A DNA stretch of 6,894 nt, taken from Bacillota bacterium. GTDB taxonomy: Bacteria > Bacillota > Clostridia > Lachnospirales > Lachnospiraceae. Of the stretch, positions 4,392-6,894 are shown one piece after another. Both the position numbers and the translations under genes were made by a program. The stretch is taken from contig JAFACO010000104.1 in the NCBI GenBank assembly GCA_023425485.1, positions 1-6,894 on the forward strand, given 5' to 3'. The notes under the pieces were generated by a model that saw nothing but the letters and a program-made list of their open reading frames with translations, was not told the origin of the DNA and made no database searches. How positions within the stretch are numbered: the stretch's first letter is position 1; each line of letters begins with the position of its first letter.

Positions 4392-6773
4392 TCATTTCGT
4401 AGTCACCCTATACCCTTTTAGTTCAACTTTTTGACCGTCCGTCCATATTTTTATAGCACCCACTTTATTCGTAACATAATAACTGCTACCAAATTCTTTC
4501 AGTCTATCCAGCAACTCCTCATGGGGATGTCCATAAGAATTATCTTTGCCACAGGAAATAATAGAAATCTGTGGTTGTACGTTATCTAAGAAGTCTTCTT
4601 TCGTGGAATATTTTGACCCATGATGAGCTACCTTCAAAACCTCATAAGCTTCTGGTAGCTTCAGCTTCACAGTCATATCCTCCATATACGATTTCTGTAG
4701 TAATCTTGTCAGAGCAGTCTCCCCACCTTCTTCTAAATCTCCAGTTAATAACAGGTCAAAATCTTCATAGGAAATACTAAGTACCGTTGAGTAAGAATTA
4801 ACAGAGGTTGGTACAAATTCCGGTGACGGATGAAGACATAGCAGTTGCAGTTTATCATCCGTTATGTAATCTCCCGTCTTAATATACTGCACAGAGATTC
4901 CCTTTGATAAAGCCAGTTCTTTTAGTTCTAGATAAGCAGAATCATTCTTTATAAGGTAGTCTTCTTTGAGATATGGAAGTAATAAGGTATCTATGTTTAT
5001 TTGATTCTCTTCTATCAGCTCTTTAATTCCACTGATATGGTCATTATCAGAATGGGTAACAATCACATAATCCAACCTACGAATTCCTTGTGAGAGCAAA
5101 AATGGTTTTATACGATACGCTCCAACCTTTTTTATGTCACTGCTGCCACCATCAACCAAATAACTTGTACCAGTTTCGCTTCTTATATATATGGAATCCC
5201 CCTGCCCCACATCTAAGAAAGTAACTGTTAACCCATCCACGGGTTTTGGTATTAAAAATATAAGCACTGACATTATTGGCAGCAAATATAATAATTTTGA
5301 TTTATATTTTTTCACACCAAGAACAAAAAGTACTAAGGTAAAGGTATATATCAAAATTGAAATCACAGAAGGCTTTCCAAGAGTCAAAAGATTATACGGC
5401 AATTTAGCTGCTATTCTACAGATTACTTCATAAAACTGCAGAATATAATTAGAAGCTCCTATTAAAAAGACACCTGCCGGTAGGTAGATCAGTCCAGCAA
5501 TACCCGAAAGAATTGATGTTAAGGTAAGAATTGTTACAAAGGGTAGAACGATCAAATTTATTACAATACCGTAGCTAGGCAATTGATAAAAATAGGAAAG
5601 GACAAAAGGAGTTGTGGTTAACTGAGCACTAAAGCTAAGAAAAAGACTGTTTAAAACGGGATGCTCTGATTTTGTTAATTTCTTAAGTGCTGGATATATT
5701 ACTGCAATACCAATTATTGCTCCATAAGAAAGAAGAAAGCCTGCGCTAAAAATTTGGAGAGGGTTATGTACAAGAATGACAAAAGCGCTCAATGCGGTTG
5801 CTGAAATCGTATCATAGGTTTTTCCAGGTATGGCAGCCATTAAAAGTATAGCCATCATAATTACTGCACGTTGTGTGGATACACTAAAATTAGTAAGAAC
5901 ACCGTAGCTATAGATGAAAAGAATAGAAAGAATTGTTGCAAAGATGCCTGGAACCTTAGACCATCTCAATAGTTTATAGACGAACATCCCAAGTAGGGAT
6001 ATATTCAAGCCCGATATTGCCAGCAGGTGTGCAATCCCATTGTTTTGATAAAGGTCTTTAATATCTTCTTGGAGCAATTGCTTTTCTCCCAAAAGCATAG
6101 CAATTATCGCACCGGATTCCTTTGTGGAAAGAAGTTTTGTATAAATATCAACTAAACTTTGTTTTTGTTCAGATAAGAACTGGCGATATTTAGAATAACC
6201 AGAGTCAATCATAGTGATTTTTTCTGCATACATTTTGAAATCTATATTTTCTATTAAATAATAAAGTTGTTCATTAAATTGACCGGGATTTGAGGGAGCT
6301 GCAAATTTGATTAAAGTACCTTCCACTTTGATCTTATTGCCAATTAAATAATCAGAGGTATCGGAAGAATAAATAAGAAGTTGTTCGGAAAGAAAGGAAG
6401 TTTCGTTATTCACATTGATTTGATTATTCTTTAAGTAGATTGCCTTACCCGTTGGTTTATCAACAATCAATGTAATTTGACCAGTCACTTCACAAGGAAG
6501 CTCTTCCTCAAAGATGTTATATACAGCGGGAACCTGAAGCCTTACCTCTGTTACATGAAATCCAACTAAAAAAATTATAGGCAGGCTCCATAAAAACGTA
6601 TCCAGTAGGCTCTTAGCTTTTTTCCAACGTAGGAAATGTAGCAATAAAAGGATTAAATAGCTTATTAAAATAAACAAGAAAACATAAGGCAAGGAAATAT
6701 CGTTCCATGCCAAAAATAACCCAGTAAGGTATGCTCCAAGCATCCCTACCATTGGTCGTTTTATCAACAACAT
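4392..6773 (-). CDS. comEC: ComEC/Rec2 family DNA uptake channel protein with metallo-beta-lactamase domain
   Basis: Membrane protein that takes single-stranded DNA into the cell during natural transformation; its C-terminal metallo-beta-lactamase domain is thought to be the nuclease that degrades the other strand. The 793 residues are close to the usual length (B. subtilis about 776). Order: N-terminal helices (about 10-75), soluble DUF4131-like region (about 75-190), multi-helix competence domain (about 205-490) with HLLAISGLNISL (249-260) and STQRAVIMM (299-307), then the hydrolase domain with DVGQGDS (521-527), the metal site HSDNDH (574-579), TGDL (677-680), AHHGS (716-720) and GHP (748-750). 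All key residues are present, so it looks functional. SGLN replaces the commoner SGLH. GGAGGG (6774-6779) abuts the ATG at 6773, too close for ideal initiation, so the TTG two codons in (6765-6767) is a possible start. It ends 80 bp before the mef promoter, with no terminator of its own seen. Confidence 0.95.
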   Translation of the reverse strand: MLLIKRPMVGMLGAYLTGLFLAWNDISLPYVFLFILISYLILLLLHFLRWKKAKSLLDTFLWSLPIIFLVGFHVTEVRLQVPAVYNIFEEELPCEVTGQITLIVDKPTGKAIYLKNNQINVNNETSFLSEQLLIYSSDTSDYLIGNKIKVEGTLIKFAAPSNPGQFNEQLYYLIENIDFKMYAEKITMIDSGYSKYRQFLSEQKQSLVDIYTKLLSTKESGAIIAMLLGEKQLLQEDIKDLYQNNGIAHLLAISGLNISLLGMFVYKLLRWSKVPGIFATILSILFIYSYGVLTNFSVSTQRAVIMMAILLMAAIPGKTYDTISATALSAFVILVHNPLQIFSAGFLLSYGAIIGIAVIYPALKKLTKSEHPVLNSLFLSFSAQLTTTPFVLSYFYQLPSYGIVINLIVLPFVTILTLTSILSGIAGLIYLPAGVFLIGASNYILQFYEVICRIAAKLPYNLLTLGKPSVISILIYTFTLVLFVLGVKKYKSKLLYLLPIMSVLIFLIPKPVDGLTVTFLDVGQGDSIYIRSETGTSYLVDGGSSDIKKVGAYRIKPFLLSQGIRRLDYVIVTHSDNDHISGIKELIEENQINIDTLLLPYLKEDYLIKNDSAYLELKELALSKGISVQYIKTGDYITDDKLQLLCLHPSPEFVPTSVNSYSTVLSISYEDFDLLLTGDLEEGGETALTRLLQKSYMEDMTVKLKLPEAYEVLKVAHHGSKYSTKEDFLDNVQPQISIISCGKDNSYGHPHEELLDRLKEFGSSYYVTNKVGAIKIWTDGQKVELKGYRVTTK

Positions 6774-6779
6774 CCCTCC
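6774..6779 (-). promoter_or_regulatory. Ribosome binding site touching the comEC ATG
   Basis: GGAGGG on the minus strand lies directly against the ATG at 6771-6773. It is 6 nt from the TTG at 6765-6767, which is the better spaced start. This leaves the true N-terminus uncertain by two residues and may lower translation if ATG is used. Confidence 0.5.
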
Positions 6780-6818
6780 GTTTTCATAATAGTTTTAGGT
6801 GTTTTCTATCGCTCATTT

Positions 6819-6874
6819 TTTAAATGTGTTATAACCTATCAATGATTAAGATATTGGGTCATAACACATTTAAA
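6819..6874. repeat. Near-perfect 18-bp inverted repeat upstream of comEC
   Basis: On the plus strand, tttaaatgtgttataacc (6819-6836) and ggtcataacacatttaaa (6857-6874) pair at 17 of 18 positions; on the minus-strand transcript the remaining pair is a G-U wobble. The 20-nt centre can add a small CAAT/ATTG stem (6840-6843, 6853-6856). There is no U-run after either arm in either direction, so it is not an ordinary intrinsic terminator. It sits about 45 bp before the comEC start. It could be an operator, an RNA structure in a comEC leader, or part of a small repeat element. Confidence 0.75.
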
Positions 6875-6894
6875 TAATCTTAGGTTTTATTCAT

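Noticed and set aside
4571..5433. Plus-strand frames of 69 and 80 codons (4571-4780, 5191-5433)
   Set aside because: Both are antisense to the conserved hydrolase and membrane parts of comEC and lack start signals.

Overview
The window is AT-rich, has strong AGGAGG-type ribosome binding sites and near-consensus sigma-A promoters, and all its protein genes lie on the minus strand. This fits a low-GC Bacillota chromosome. A member of the Clostridia such as Lachnospiraceae is my best guess from the gene content, but that is inference. No transposase, integrase, tRNA, rRNA or CRISPR array is visible.

In the direction of transcription (right to left) the layout is as follows. (1) A near-perfect 18-bp inverted repeat at 6819-6874, then comEC (4392-6773), the membrane channel/nuclease protein of DNA uptake. 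(2) A 440-bp regulatory region (3952-4391) with a strong extended -10 promoter inside a perfect inverted repeat, an 8-codon leader peptide MTASIRLR, an intrinsic terminator directly after it, and a second terminator just before the next gene. (3) A mef-type macrolide efflux transporter gene (2734-3951). (4) A DUF2935 gene (1710-2630) with an internal duplication, closed by a good terminator (1659-1696). (5) A 386-bp intergenic region carrying a consensus promoter and a roughly 170-nt untranslated leader. (6) The 5' 441 codons of murE (1-1323), which runs off the left edge.

The centre of interest is the mef regulatory region. Its leader peptide differs by one residue from the leader I recall for streptococcal mef(E)/mel elements (MTASMRLR), and it ends in the Arg-X-Arg motif at which macrolide-bound ribosomes stall. 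Transcription would stop at the first terminator unless a ribosome stalled by a macrolide covers the terminator's 5' side. Here the switch controls a mef that is not followed by the usual partner msr(D)/mel. The next gene is DUF2935, with no terminator between them, so DUF2935 may be part of the drug-inducible transcript. comEC and murE flank this cassette and look like ordinary chromosomal genes.
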